From Bacteroidia bacterium (GTDB taxonomy: Bacteria; Bacteroidota; Bacteroidia; NS11-12g; UBA9320), in the NCBI GenBank assembly GCA_017640445.1, contig JAEPQQ010000028.1, forward strand, positions 1 to 41,339: a DNA stretch of 41,339 nucleotides. Direction: 5' to 3'. Within the stretch, counting starts at the first letter, position 1, and the number at the start of each line of letters is the position of its first letter. A program made the position numbers and the translations under genes. The notes beneath the pieces are model-generated. The model was not told where the DNA came from. It did not search any database and worked only from the letters and a program-made list of their open reading frames with translations. Shown here in pieces: positions 1-8,220 of this stretch.

Positions 1-2
1 TA

Positions 3-923
3 ATGGTTATTCGGGATTTAGGATACATCTTTAGGCTTCGTATCCTGTCGGATAAGAAAATGTCGTGGAAACAGTGCTTTCAGGTGATCATGTTATGGGA
101 ATTTGCCTCTGCCGTTTCTCCGGGGGCCATTGGTGGTACAGCAGCGGCTGTGGTTATTATGGCTCAGGAAAGACTTAAAACCGGACTTACTACGGCTATT
201 GTACTGATCACCTCTTTTCTTGATGAACTGTACTACATGTTAATGATACCCATTGCGTTTTGGGCTGTTAACAACACCAGCTTATTCCCCGATTTGCAAG
301 ATGCCGCTTTTCAAAGCATCATTAATACACCGAATTTGCGCAGACTGTTTTGGGGAGGGTATATATTTCTTCTGATCTGGACCCTGTTCCTGGCAGTTGC
401 ACTCTTTATTAAGCCTGAGATTTGTAGAGGTATTATCAGGAGTATTCTGTCGTTGCCTTTTCTACGCAGGTTCAAAAAAAGAGGGGAAAAACTGGGAAAC
501 GATCTGGTTGCGGCGTCCCACCAATTCAGACAGAAGCCTGTTGGTTTCTGGTTAAAGAGCATGGGGGCAACGGCCGTAACCTGGACGGCGCGTTTTTTGG
601 TGATCAACTGCCTCATCATGTTGCTTAATCACGTCGATTCTCATGAACATTGGGTGATTTTTGGAAAGCAACTCGTTATGTGGATATTACTCATGATTGC
701 TATCACACCGGGTGGTAGTGGTATTGCAGAGTTAATCTTTCCCGCATTTATGGGTAGTTATTTGCCTACCAAAAAAGTCTCTCGGCAATTGTCCATCCTA
801 TGGAGAGGACTTACGTACTATCCCTATATCATAGCAGGGATATTGGTACTTCCTTTTTGGATGAAGCGGGTTGGAATACAGGATAAAATCAGGCGAATTA
901 ATCTTCTAAAGAAGCGCCGATAA
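3..923 (+). CDS. YbhN/MprF-type lysylphosphatidylglycerol synthase transmembrane-domain family protein, 5'-partial
   Basis: The protein is an integral membrane protein with at least six hydrophobic helices. It carries the family-typical stretch around residues 32-50 (EFASAVSPGAIGGTAAAVV) and a C-terminal GGSGIAE motif near residue 237. These resemble the transmembrane domain of the lysylphosphatidylglycerol synthase/flippase superfamily (UPF0104, YbhN, AglD). The catalytic synthase domain of MprF is absent in what is visible, so the protein is more likely a lipid-flippase-like or accessory membrane protein than an aminoacyl-PG synthase. The window begins only two bases before the first in-frame Met. 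Family members usually have one or two more helices before this point, so the true start is probably outside the window. The 3' end overlaps the convergent receiver gene by 18 bp. Substrate and role are not determined by the sequence. Confidence 0.72.
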   Translation: MVIRDLGYIFRLRILSDKKMSWKQCFQVIMLWEFASAVSPGAIGGTAAAVVIMAQERLKTGLTTAIVLITSFLDELYYMLMIPIAFWAVNNTSLFPDLQDAAFQSIINTPNLRRLFWGGYIFLLIWTLFLAVALFIKPEICRGIIRSILSLPFLRRFKKRGEKLGNDLVAASHQFRQKPVGFWLKSMGATAVTWTARFLVINCLIMLLNHVDSHEHWVIFGKQLVMWILLMIAITPGGSGIAELIFPAFMGSYLPTKKVSRQLSILWRGLTYYPYIIAGILVLPFWMKRVGIQDKIRRINLLKKRR

Positions 924-1259
924 ATAGCCTACATCAAGAGGCTTTTCGCACAAATGTATGCTTGGGTTTAACGCCTTGTACTTGTCTTGCAAATCTTGTC
1001 GGACCGTAGCGGTAAGTACAATCATTTTAGATTTAAGATCGTTTTTAGCCTCTAGCATTTTTTTGAGAAAATCGTATCCGGACAGTTCGGGCATTTGGTT
1101 ATCAACTATGATCACGTCCACATCTCTTCCCTGTAGGTCTTTCAACGCTGATACAGGGTTTGAGAAGGTTGAAATTTCGGCACCAAGACCTGAGGTTTCA
1201 AGCAATTTTTGATTGACAAATATGTCAATCTCATTGTCGTCAATTAGTACTACCTGCAT
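906..1259 (-). CDS. Single-domain response regulator (CheY-like receiver)
   Basis: This 117-residue protein is a stand-alone receiver domain. It has the acidic pair in LIDDNEID near its N-terminus, the phospho-acceptor Asp in IIVDNQMPELSG, the conserved Thr in MIVLTATV and the Lys in CEKPLDVG. There is no output domain, so it probably acts as a phosphate shuttle or binds a protein target. I chose the start at 1259 (MQVVLIDDNE), because the longer ATG at 1286 would add nine residues that are not part of the receiver fold. With this start it overlaps the upstream kinase-like gene by 20 bp, implying translational coupling. It is the last gene of the five-gene minus-strand operon that also encodes the 7TMR-DISM histidine kinase, its most likely phosphodonor. 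Confidence 0.88.
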   Translation of the reverse strand: MQVVLIDDNEIDIFVNQKLLETSGLGAEISTFSNPVSALKDLQGRDVDVIIVDNQMPELSGYDFLKKMLEAKNDLKSKMIVLTATVRQDLQDKYKALNPSIHLCEKPLDVGYLSALL

Positions 1260-2373
1260 GAATTTTTGGTGCGTTATTGGGTACAAAAATGTTGAAATAA
1301 GTGCCTTCCCCAGGAAGCGAATTCACTTCAATGGTGCCAGACATATTTTCTACTGCCTGCTTTACCAGATATAAACTGATGTCCTGGCTGCTTCCTTTCG
1401 ACATGATGAGCTCGAATAAGCCGTTTAGTTGTTCGTTCTCAATACCAATGCCATCATCGGTAAACATTATCTGGACACCATTTTTTGTGTCAATTACTTC
1501 AATGTCGAGCTGGATACGCCCTTTTTCCGGGTTAATTTGTTCCGATACATAATTGAGAATATTAGTTACGATCAATTGAAGTCGGAAAGCATCGTTGTAA
1601 AATGCTTCATCGTTTTTAACCTGAATATTGACATCTATGTTGCTAAAGTCCTGAAACGGAGATAAGGCTGTCTTACACTTCTCAATCATGGTTTCAAAGT
1701 CAATCTTGCTCAGTGCTCTTATATGCTGGTCGGCTTTATAATGCTCTATGATGTTTCTCAGCTGAAGATCAATTTGCATAATTCCTTTTTCCAGAATTGG
1801 CCAATACTCCATATTATCCTTGTTCTGGTCGTTCAACTTGGCCAGTCGAACAATTCCATGCATCGACACTAACGTGCTTCGCATTTCATTGGAAGCTTTG
1901 TGTACAAACTTATTGAGCTCTTCAAATGAGTGCTCTAGTTCTTCCTGGTGATGTGCGATTCGTCGTCGTGCATCATATAACTCGATGGCAGATAAGATCG
2001 TTTGGCGCAGGTCGTATTCATTCCATGGCTTACTCAAAAACCGATACACTCGAGCCTTGTTAATGGAATCGAGCATTGCGGTTTGATCTGCAAACCCGGT
2101 TAGAATAATTCGGATTGGGTATGGGTGTTGTTCCAGAATACTCTCAAAGAATTGGATACCCGTAATCCCCTTCATGAGGTAATCACTGATAATCACCTTA
2201 ATCTCTGGATTGTCCGCCAACTTTTGTCTTCCTTCTTCGGCGGAAGTAGCGGTTAAAACGTTGAATTCCCTACGGAAGATCGCCCGGAAGGCCACCAAGT
2301 TTGGTTCTTCATCGTCAACGTATAATATGTATTGCTTATTCACCTTCGGGTTGATTTGTGATTGGAAGTTCAA
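1240..2373 (-). CDS. Receiver domain fused to a degenerate histidine-kinase module
   Basis: Residues ~14-135 form a receiver domain with acidic D20/D21, phospho-acceptor D64 (ISDYLMKG), T92 and K115 (FLSKPW). A coiled coil and a DHp-like helix follow (~140-180), then a HATPase-like region (~235-370). In the helix the usual phospho-His position of the H-[DE]-[LM]-[KR] box is Asn (KASNEMRSTL, N162). The ATPase region keeps an N-box-like segment and DDGIGI, but the glycine-rich G2 box is eroded (SSQDISLYLVK). It is therefore probably not an autophosphorylating kinase, but a phospho-receiver coupled to a dimerisation or ligand-binding module. The ATG at 2373 lies 38 bp inside the preceding kinase gene. 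A GTG at 2343 overlapping that gene's stop (GGTGAATAA) is an equally credible start, giving VNKQYILYVDD at the N-terminus. The receiver resembles the one encoded at 7689-8153. Confidence 0.85.
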   Translation of the reverse strand: MNFQSQINPKVNKQYILYVDDEEPNLVAFRAIFRREFNVLTATSAEEGRQKLADNPEIKVIISDYLMKGITGIQFFESILEQHPYPIRIILTGFADQTAMLDSINKARVYRFLSKPWNEYDLRQTILSAIELYDARRRIAHHQEELEHSFEELNKFVHKASNEMRSTLVSMHGIVRLAKLNDQNKDNMEYWPILEKGIMQIDLQLRNIIEHYKADQHIRALSKIDFETMIEKCKTALSPFQDFSNIDVNIQVKNDEAFYNDAFRLQLIVTNILNYVSEQINPEKGRIQLDIEVIDTKNGVQIMFTDDGIGIENEQLNGLFELIMSKGSSQDISLYLVKQAVENMSGTIEVNSLPGEGTYFNIFVPNNAPKIHAGSTN

Positions 2374-4480
2374 TGGTAAAGGTAGAGCCCTCGCCTATCG
2401 TACTATCTACGGAGATCGTTCCGTTGTGCTTTTCCATAATACCATAGGTGATCGAAAGACCAAGACCGGTTCCCTTACCAACATCCTTTGTTGTGTAGAA
2501 CGGATCGAAGATGTTTTTACTCACCTCTTCTGGCATCCCGCACCCATTGTCTTGAATGGTTATAACCACTTTGTTGTCTACGTGCTCCGATCGAACAATG
2601 AGCTTTCCTTCGTCCGATTCAGGAAACTTCTCTTTGATGGCATCGATGGCATTATCAATCAGATTCATAAACACTTGGTTGAGTTTACCAAGATAACACT
2701 TTATGTGAGGAACAGAGCCCAAATCCAAGGTAGTTTCGATTCCCTTCAGTTCACTCTTGAGGATGGTTATGGTAGAGCGCAGACCATTATTTACATCGGC
2801 ACTTTGTGCTTCGTCTTCATCCGTTCGTGAGAAGTTTTTCAATCCGGTAACGATTTCAGATGTTCGTTTTGCTCCTTCTTCAATACCGTTGAGCAGATCT
2901 TTCATCTCCTGAATTGAGTAGTCGAGATCCATGTCTTTCTCCTTGTCGAGAAGCTTTTTTAACTCTTCGTTGTCTCCGTTTTGAGCAATGTCCTTGTAAT
3001 CGTTCAGGATGGTAAGAATATCGCCCAGGTCTTGTCGCAGAGGCTCTACGTTGGAAGACACGTAATTGATCGGGTTGTTAATTTCATGTGCAATACCGGC
3101 TGTTAGATGACCCAGTGATGCCATTTTTTCCGCCTCAATCAGATGGCCTTGTGTCGATTTTAGATTAGACAACGTCTCCTGCAGATCGGAATTCATTACC
3201 TCGAGTTCAAGTGTACGCTGATGTACTTTCTCCTCAAGTACCAGGTTCTGATTACGAGTAAGATCGTTGTTCTTTTTGACCTCCATCAACATCAAACGCT
3301 GTGACTCCTCACGCTGTTTTTTGAGTGTGTTGATTCTTGCAGCCAGTGCAAACGAAAGTAGTACCGTTTCAATTGCCGACCCAACCGTCATACCGTAATT
3401 GGTGATAAAGCTGGATGGAATAACGCTGAAGTTCTTAAGGATGAAAAGTATAACCCCCAGGAAAAAAGCTGACCAAGCGATCAGAAGAAAGAAACCCTGG
3501 CGGTTTCCCTTAAGAATGTGAATCACCGATAATACCACAATGAATATCGCCGAAAGGGCTGCAGCCGGCTGTCCGATATAAAAGTTCAGTTGGAACTGAC
3601 TGAGCAAACTAAGCAATATAGCAAGACCGCTCGCTCCAATAAACACCACGAATAAGATACGTGCCCTTGGAGTAATTCTCCTGACGTTCAAAAAGTCGTA
3701 GATAAAGATCAACCCCGTGACGACAGTAAGCGACGGTAATACGAGTGACGCATAGTTGTTGAACAACGGACTGTTTGGCCAGAAATACTTAAAAGCATAT
3801 CCCTGAAATATGGATTGTGTTAGATATACCAGAAGGATATAGAGTACGTATTTTAGATAGATCTGATTTCGAAGAGAGAAGAAGATAAAGAAGTTATAGA
3901 ACAGCATTACAAGCATAATGCCGGAGTACAAGGCGAAAAATAAGTCGCGCATCCGAATCTTTGTCAATACAGACTCTTGCGTACCCATACCAATTGGAAC
4001 AACTAATGGTTCACGGTTTTTTATCTTGAAAAGAAACAACTTCTCTGCGTCCTTCTCAATGTCAAAGTTGAAAACAGGGAACGGGTCTTGCCAAACGCGA
4101 TCACTTTCCTCGTAAGGAACCAGATCTCCATTGGTTTGTTGGTTTTGTATCGCACCATTGGAAACTTCATAAAACGTTACCTCGTCAATGTTTGCATTGT
4201 CGATGGTTAAAGTAAACCGACCTGTTTCAGACAGGTTTTCAACGGCTACTTTTACCCATACATCGTGCTCCACAATGTCAAGGTTAATAATCTCCTTTTC
4301 GTTTACGGTAAATTCTTTTTTTACGACATCAAGGGCCGATAGCGCGTCTGTGGTATCAATATAATACTCGGCGCTTTGGGAAATCTTAAATGAGTTTGGA
4401 CCGGTTATCTCAAATTTACTTTGACCGGAAGCGGTTAATCCAATCAATAGACAACCAAGAAAGATTAGACATCTAGACAT
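2336..4480 (-). CDS. 7TMR-DISM sensor histidine kinase
   Basis: This 714-residue protein is an inner-membrane sensor kinase. A signal peptide (residues 1-20) is followed by a periplasmic 7TMR-DISM extracellular domain (~25-165) with a jelly-roll-like pattern that probably binds a small ligand. A seven-helix 7TMR-DISM membrane region (~178-385) and a coiled coil (~385-450) come next. The kinase core has phospho-acceptor H465 (GIAHEINNPINYV), an N box (NLIDNAIDAI), a G1 box (DNGCGMP) and a G2 box (KGTGLGLSI), all intact. It is the only complete kinase in the operon, so it probably phosphorylates one or more of the three nearby receivers. Its start overlaps the end of the upstream acyltransferase gene by 16 bp, which suggests that the enzymes and the sensor are made together. 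The ligand is unknown. Confidence 0.92.
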   Translation of the reverse strand: MSRCLIFLGCLLIGLTASGQSKFEITGPNSFKISQSAEYYIDTTDALSALDVVKKEFTVNEKEIINLDIVEHDVWVKVAVENLSETGRFTLTIDNANIDEVTFYEVSNGAIQNQQTNGDLVPYEESDRVWQDPFPVFNFDIEKDAEKLFLFKIKNREPLVVPIGMGTQESVLTKIRMRDLFFALYSGIMLVMLFYNFFIFFSLRNQIYLKYVLYILLVYLTQSIFQGYAFKYFWPNSPLFNNYASLVLPSLTVVTGLIFIYDFLNVRRITPRARILFVVFIGASGLAILLSLLSQFQLNFYIGQPAAALSAIFIVVLSVIHILKGNRQGFFLLIAWSAFFLGVILFILKNFSVIPSSFITNYGMTVGSAIETVLLSFALAARINTLKKQREESQRLMLMEVKKNNDLTRNQNLVLEEKVHQRTLELEVMNSDLQETLSNLKSTQGHLIEAEKMASLGHLTAGIAHEINNPINYVSSNVEPLRQDLGDILTILNDYKDIAQNGDNEELKKLLDKEKDMDLDYSIQEMKDLLNGIEEGAKRTSEIVTGLKNFSRTDEDEAQSADVNNGLRSTITILKSELKGIETTLDLGSVPHIKCYLGKLNQVFMNLIDNAIDAIKEKFPESDEGKLIVRSEHVDNKVVITIQDNGCGMPEEVSKNIFDPFYTTKDVGKGTGLGLSITYGIMEKHNGTISVDSTIGEGSTFTIELPITNQPEGE

Positions 4481-5277
4481 GATTCAATGTTAAATTTCAA
4501 AAAGTGGCAGCTTATCATCTCCCGTGATGTTGATATATGATTGCGAAGGTCTTCCATCAGCTTTTTCTCTGAAATGAAGCTTGGATCTTTCATTTCAGGA
4601 GTCAGACTCATCACCGAAGCAATATACCGGTCATCCGGGTAGTCAAATTTACCCTTTTTTCCGTATCGTTCGTCTTCCTGAAATCCGTGTCGCTTAACCA
4701 AATATTTTGTGTATTGCGCACAGAGGCACAAACACCAATTGGTATCAATCTTTTGTAACATATGGATGCCAAAACGGGTTAACGGAGTACTTAAACCGTA
4801 ACCACGTACCTTGTTTGACGTCCAAAGCCCACACAACTCGGCTACCACTTTCGGTGCGTGTTTGTTAATGTCGATGAGCAGTTTATAATCCAGTCGGCCA
4901 ATTGCCTTTTCGATGGGTAGGTCAAAATCCTTGCTGGCCCGTTGAACACGAACACCTCCAACCATTTCTCCTGTTGCTGGCTCAACAATAACGGCACAAA
5001 GCACATGGGGGTTGTGCATCCAGGTATCCTTATTCGACGACACATTCTTAATTCCATAATCCTCCAGTACCTTCCGGTGCTGGCGCAAATATTCGCGACA
5101 TAAGTCAGGCTCGTTTATGGCATAAAAGAGCTTCACATCGAAATGGTATTCCGGATGTACAAGACTTTCCTTAAGTAGTTTTTCTTTACCCTCTTGCAAA
5201 ACTTTCGTTCTTGTTAAATCGATAGGACGTGATATCCGAATTCTCACATTTTGACAATCTGAAGGCCATGAAAACAT
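4465..5277 (-). CDS. GNAT-fold acyltransferase, resembling autoinducer-synthase / PEP-CTERM-associated acyltransferases
   Basis: This soluble protein of about 270 residues has a GNAT-like layout. It contains a beta-strand pair around GEMVGGVRVQ (~residue 105-115), an Ala-Glu-Leu strand (VVAELCGLW), and an acyl-CoA/acetyl-CoA pyrophosphate-loop-like segment (NKVRGYGLSTPL). A C-terminal strand ends in KRHGF. The order, an N-terminal Arg-rich helix, then a GEMVGG strand, then AELCGLW, is reminiscent of LuxI-type acyl-homoserine-lactone synthases and PEP-CTERM-associated acyltransferases. The Arg of their ELSR motif is missing here. The substrate is unknown. The ATG at 5277 implies a 92-bp overlap with the upstream gene. 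A TTG at 5199 would shorten this to about 14 bp and remove 26 weakly conserved-looking residues. Its position between the E1-nitroreductase and the sensor kinase suggests that it modifies a small molecule or peptide handled by both. Confidence 0.68.
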   Translation of the reverse strand: MFSWPSDCQNVRIRISRPIDLTRTKVLQEGKEKLLKESLVHPEYHFDVKLFYAINEPDLCREYLRQHRKVLEDYGIKNVSSNKDTWMHNPHVLCAVIVEPATGEMVGGVRVQRASKDFDLPIEKAIGRLDYKLLIDINKHAPKVVAELCGLWTSNKVRGYGLSTPLTRFGIHMLQKIDTNWCLCLCAQYTKYLVKRHGFQEDERYGKKGKFDYPDDRYIASVMSLTPEMKDPSFISEKKLMEDLRNHISTSREMISCHFLKFNIESCLDV

Positions 5278-7435
5278 GTTTCGAGTTGTCGATGCCCAAC
5301 AGGCTGTTAAATTCCAGATTCAGCTGTAGTAGTCTGCTGCGTTCAGTATCTGACATAACCGACTGCTGGTTATGTGCCAGATTGAACAATATAGCCACTG
5401 ATGTCAGTGGATGTATTTCAAGTTCGTGTTTTGCTATGGTTAGCCATAAATCTTCAAAGACTTCACCAGCCTCTAACATGGCTTCGTTGTCGTATCGCTC
5501 TCCAACAATGAAACAGATTCCCGCACTCATGTTTACACCTTTGGTTATCATTTCGATAAAGGCATCACCACCATCCCAGTCGCGTAGTTTTTCGATCACA
5601 AACTCGTCTTTTGATATCACAAGACCCGCCTTTTCCGAAGCGGTTAGGTTGATGGTACCAATGTCAATACCATCTCGTTTCTCCTGTGCTTCTTCGTCCG
5701 TCCATCGAACTTCCTTTACGTAGTCGCGGTGTCCGTTGGGGTTGAGCATACGGATTTGTTCAACCTTACCCATAACCTCCGCAATGGCTTCTTTTTGTTG
5801 AGAGTCGGTAACCACATGTAACTGGAACTCGGAGTCATCCAATACCGATTTGAGAACTTCTATCTCCTGGTCTTCAATTGGCTCGCTAACCACGTTTAAC
5901 CGGTTGGTCCGGCGCGTATAGATCTGATCGTATAAAGGATGTTTGAAATCACTGTCGGCGTGTTCAAACCATATCTCGGCAATGGGTTTGTCCGGTTGTC
6001 CAAGATTGCCCGGCTGTATGTTTACATGTGGTTTAAGTCCATTGGAAACGGCACTTATCCGAAGGTTAGACAAGGCACACCCAAGCCCTAGAGCGGCTCC
6101 GAGGTGTTCCTGATCCCAGAACGCTGCACCTCGAATCACGTGGTGAAACAAAATGAGGTGATTGTTTTTATACAACCATTTCCAGGGTTGGTTATTGGCT
6201 GCCGAAGGTGCCTGAAGTATGTCGGCCACAATTTGGTCAAGCGTTGTTTCGTCGAGGGATACAGAATTTGGGGGAGCGGATATCTCGAACCGTTGGAAAA
6301 CTTCGTCGTAATCGGGTACATGTGTCTGCTTGTCGCTAAAATACTGAACCGACCGATCGGTAGATGGTTCACCTACTTGCTCAAAGTCGTTATAGTAGCG
6401 TCCCGATTGTACGTTTTTACCAAGCAGTATCCTACGCACCGCACTGGATACCAAACCACCACCAAATACTACCGAGCTGGCTAATTGTGGCCAGGTGGCA
6501 ATGGATTGTTCGATTTCTAACATGGAAGCGCGAAGCATAACACTGGTTTCATCTATGCTTATCATGTCAAGCATATACGGTACCTTATCTTCGTTGGTTT
6601 TGAGTGTTTTTAGAATTTCAACGTCCAGGCCTTTTACCAATCCGTGTAAAATAGGACGATCCGGTTCGGTGTCAAATCGTTCGATGTCGAGCATGGCTCG
6701 GTCGTTGGTTTCCATTATTACCGGAATGCCCAGGGATTTGGCCTTGTTTCGTGCAATGATCTTTATGTCGAGTCCATCACATTCCTCCACGAGGGCGTCT
6801 AACTGACCACCTTCGGTAAAGAAGGCATCAAGGTTTTCCTCGGTAATACCTTCTTCAAAAACCTTAACGTCGAGATACGGGTCAATCTCTGCGATCTCAC
6901 GAGCTACGGAAATGGCTTTGTTAACACCCAGGTTAAAAACACCTGAACGAATTCTGTTGAGATTGCTGAGTTCAATCTCGTCAAAGTCGGCCAAACGGAT
7001 TTCGCCAAAATTGCGTTCCATGGCCATGGTTAATGCAACACTTTGCCCAACAGACAAACCAATCACACCAACTTTTTTTGTAGCGAGTAAATTCTGTTCG
7101 GAATCAGTGATTTTGTACTTGTTTCTATTGGTTCGAACCAAGGCAAATTCCTCCTCCGCCAACACGTGAACCAAGGTGTTTCTCCATGGGTAGTAGACCC
7201 AGTTTCCAACCTCTTCCAGAGGCGTTCCGCTTAAGTAATCCTCAATGAAGTGTTGATATTTTTCCGGATTTTGCTTGAAATCAGTCTTCGGATTTTGGGT
7301 TTTTACCAATTCCCGGAGCTGACCTTCGATCTCATCGAAGATTAAAATTCCTTCCGTCTTTCTGATCTTTTCAAGAATTTCCTTGCCCTGACCACCACTA
7401 GCCGCGGATATTATCGTTGGTGTATACTCAATCAA
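5186..7435 (-). CDS. Rv1355c-family protein: E1-like (ThiF/MoeB) domain fused to a nitroreductase-like domain
   Basis: This 749-residue cytosolic enzyme begins with a helical region (~1-115). An E1/ThiF-like adenylation domain follows, with a Rossmann ATP loop (KVGVIGLSVGQSVA, ~121-134) and the Asp/Asn/Arg signature (ADFDEIELSNLNRI, ~149-162). Residues ~396-720 form a flavin nitroreductase-like domain with the typical start (ILQAPSAANNQPWKW). I see neither the CxxC zinc pairs nor an obvious catalytic Cys of canonical E1 enzymes. The combination matches the Rv1355c family (called MoeY in mycobacteria), whose reaction is, to my knowledge, not established. E1-like plus nitroreductase-like pairing also occurs in azole-forming RiPP machinery, so adenylation or cyclisation plus flavin oxidation is a reasonable but unproven idea. 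It is the first gene of the minus-strand operon. Confidence 0.85.
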   Translation of the reverse strand: MIEYTPTIISAASGGQGKEILEKIRKTEGILIFDEIEGQLRELVKTQNPKTDFKQNPEKYQHFIEDYLSGTPLEEVGNWVYYPWRNTLVHVLAEEEFALVRTNRNKYKITDSEQNLLATKKVGVIGLSVGQSVALTMAMERNFGEIRLADFDEIELSNLNRIRSGVFNLGVNKAISVAREIAEIDPYLDVKVFEEGITEENLDAFFTEGGQLDALVEECDGLDIKIIARNKAKSLGIPVIMETNDRAMLDIERFDTEPDRPILHGLVKGLDVEILKTLKTNEDKVPYMLDMISIDETSVMLRASMLEIEQSIATWPQLASSVVFGGGLVSSAVRRILLGKNVQSGRYYNDFEQVGEPSTDRSVQYFSDKQTHVPDYDEVFQRFEISAPPNSVSLDETTLDQIVADILQAPSAANNQPWKWLYKNNHLILFHHVIRGAAFWDQEHLGAALGLGCALSNLRISAVSNGLKPHVNIQPGNLGQPDKPIAEIWFEHADSDFKHPLYDQIYTRRTNRLNVVSEPIEDQEIEVLKSVLDDSEFQLHVVTDSQQKEAIAEVMGKVEQIRMLNPNGHRDYVKEVRWTDEEAQEKRDGIDIGTINLTASEKAGLVISKDEFVIEKLRDWDGGDAFIEMITKGVNMSAGICFIVGERYDNEAMLEAGEVFEDLWLTIAKHELEIHPLTSVAILFNLAHNQQSVMSDTERSRLLQLNLEFNSLLGIDNSKHVFMAFRLSKCENSDITSYRFNKNESFARG

Positions 7436-7582
7436 ATTTCCCAGTTTCTTTTTTTGTGAAGATAAATAACGGTAGGCAAACCTCAGACAAGAGGATATCT
7501 AGGAAGCATCCATATGTGCCTTCTTTAGTAGACACAACAAAGTGTCATAAATCTGCCTGATTTTCAAGAAAATAGATTGAGG

Positions 7583-7615
7583 TTTGGTTTTTACTGAAGT
7601 TTATCACTAACTTTG
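7583..7615 (+). promoter_or_regulatory. Predicted promoter of the divergent receiver gene
   Basis: A perfect Bacteroidota -7 element, TAACTTTG (7608-7615), lies 21 bp after TTTG (7583-7586), matching the TTTG/TAnnTTTG consensus of the phylum's primary sigma factor. Transcription would begin near 7622, about 65 nt before the chosen ATG at 7689. The 253-bp gap also has to hold the promoter of the minus-strand operon, for which I found no convincing consensus match. Confidence 0.6.
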
Positions 7616-7688
7616 TCCAAACCGATGGCATATAGTGTCGTCTGTTGATACTACTTACTTATTATACTACTTAAAGAAATTGTTAATC

Positions 7689-8153
7689 ATGAGCACGAAG
7701 AAAATTTCTGTTCTGTACCTCGATGATGAGGTCGAAAATCTAAACTCCTTTAACGCTAATTTTAGAAGACTATTTAATGTATCGCTTGCGAATAGCATCG
7801 ATGAAGCGTATAGCATTATTGAGTCTAAGGAAATCCATGTTGTGGTTTCAGATCACAAAATGCCGCACATTACAGGTATCGAATTTTTTGAAACCTTGTG
7901 TAAGACACACCCAACCATTGTTCGGGTATTGCTTACCGGGTGTTCCGACCTTAATGTGGTAGTTGATAGCGTGAACCGCGGTCAAATCTTCAAGTATTTG
8001 TATAAGCCTATGGATGTGGAGCTTGTTCGCAAGACCATGGAAATGGCATTCAAGAAATTCGAAGAGGACAAAAAGAACCAAATGGAGGTTGTTCAGCTTA
8101 TCGAAACCAACGAAAAGTTGGAATTCATGCTTCGCCAGAAGTTGATCGATTAG
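7689..8153 (+). CDS. Receiver-domain protein with C-terminal coiled coil
   Basis: The 154-residue product has a receiver domain (residues ~5-125) with acidic YLDDE, phospho-acceptor Asp in VVSDHKMPHITG, Thr in VLLTGCSD and Lys in YLYKPMD. A charged helical tail of about 30 residues follows (EEDKKNQMEVV onward) that could form a coiled coil. No DNA-binding or enzymatic output is present. An earlier in-frame ATG at 7635 adds 18 hydrophobic residues unlike a receiver, so I used MSTKKISVLYLDDE at 7689. The receiver is clearly similar to that of the gene at 1240-2373 (shared features include xLYxDDE, FRRxFNV, SDxxMxxITGI and ILTG). A duplication, or a shared upstream kinase such as the 7TMR-DISM protein, is therefore likely. 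Confidence 0.87.
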   Translation: MSTKKISVLYLDDEVENLNSFNANFRRLFNVSLANSIDEAYSIIESKEIHVVVSDHKMPHITGIEFFETLCKTHPTIVRVLLTGCSDLNVVVDSVNRGQIFKYLYKPMDVELVRKTMEMAFKKFEEDKKNQMEVVQLIETNEKLEFMLRQKLID

Positions 8154-8195
8154 AGGTACTTTTAAAACAGCCCATTAGAATTGGTTGTTCCAATG

Positions 8196-8203
8196 TATTT
8201 TTG
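8196..8203 (+). promoter_or_regulatory. Predicted -7 promoter element of pdxA
   Basis: TATTTTTG matches TAnnTTTG exactly. It falls downstream of the first possible ATG (8185), so a transcript from this promoter (start near 8210) could only use a later start. This supports the TTG at 8221 as the pdxA initiation codon. The -33 element is weak. Confidence 0.42.
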
Positions 8204-8220
8204 CGCAAACACTAAGTATA

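Noticed and set aside
2210..2830. 206-residue plus-strand open frame opposite the kinase genes
   Set aside because: It lies antisense to two well-supported kinase genes, crosses their junction and encodes no recognisable domain.
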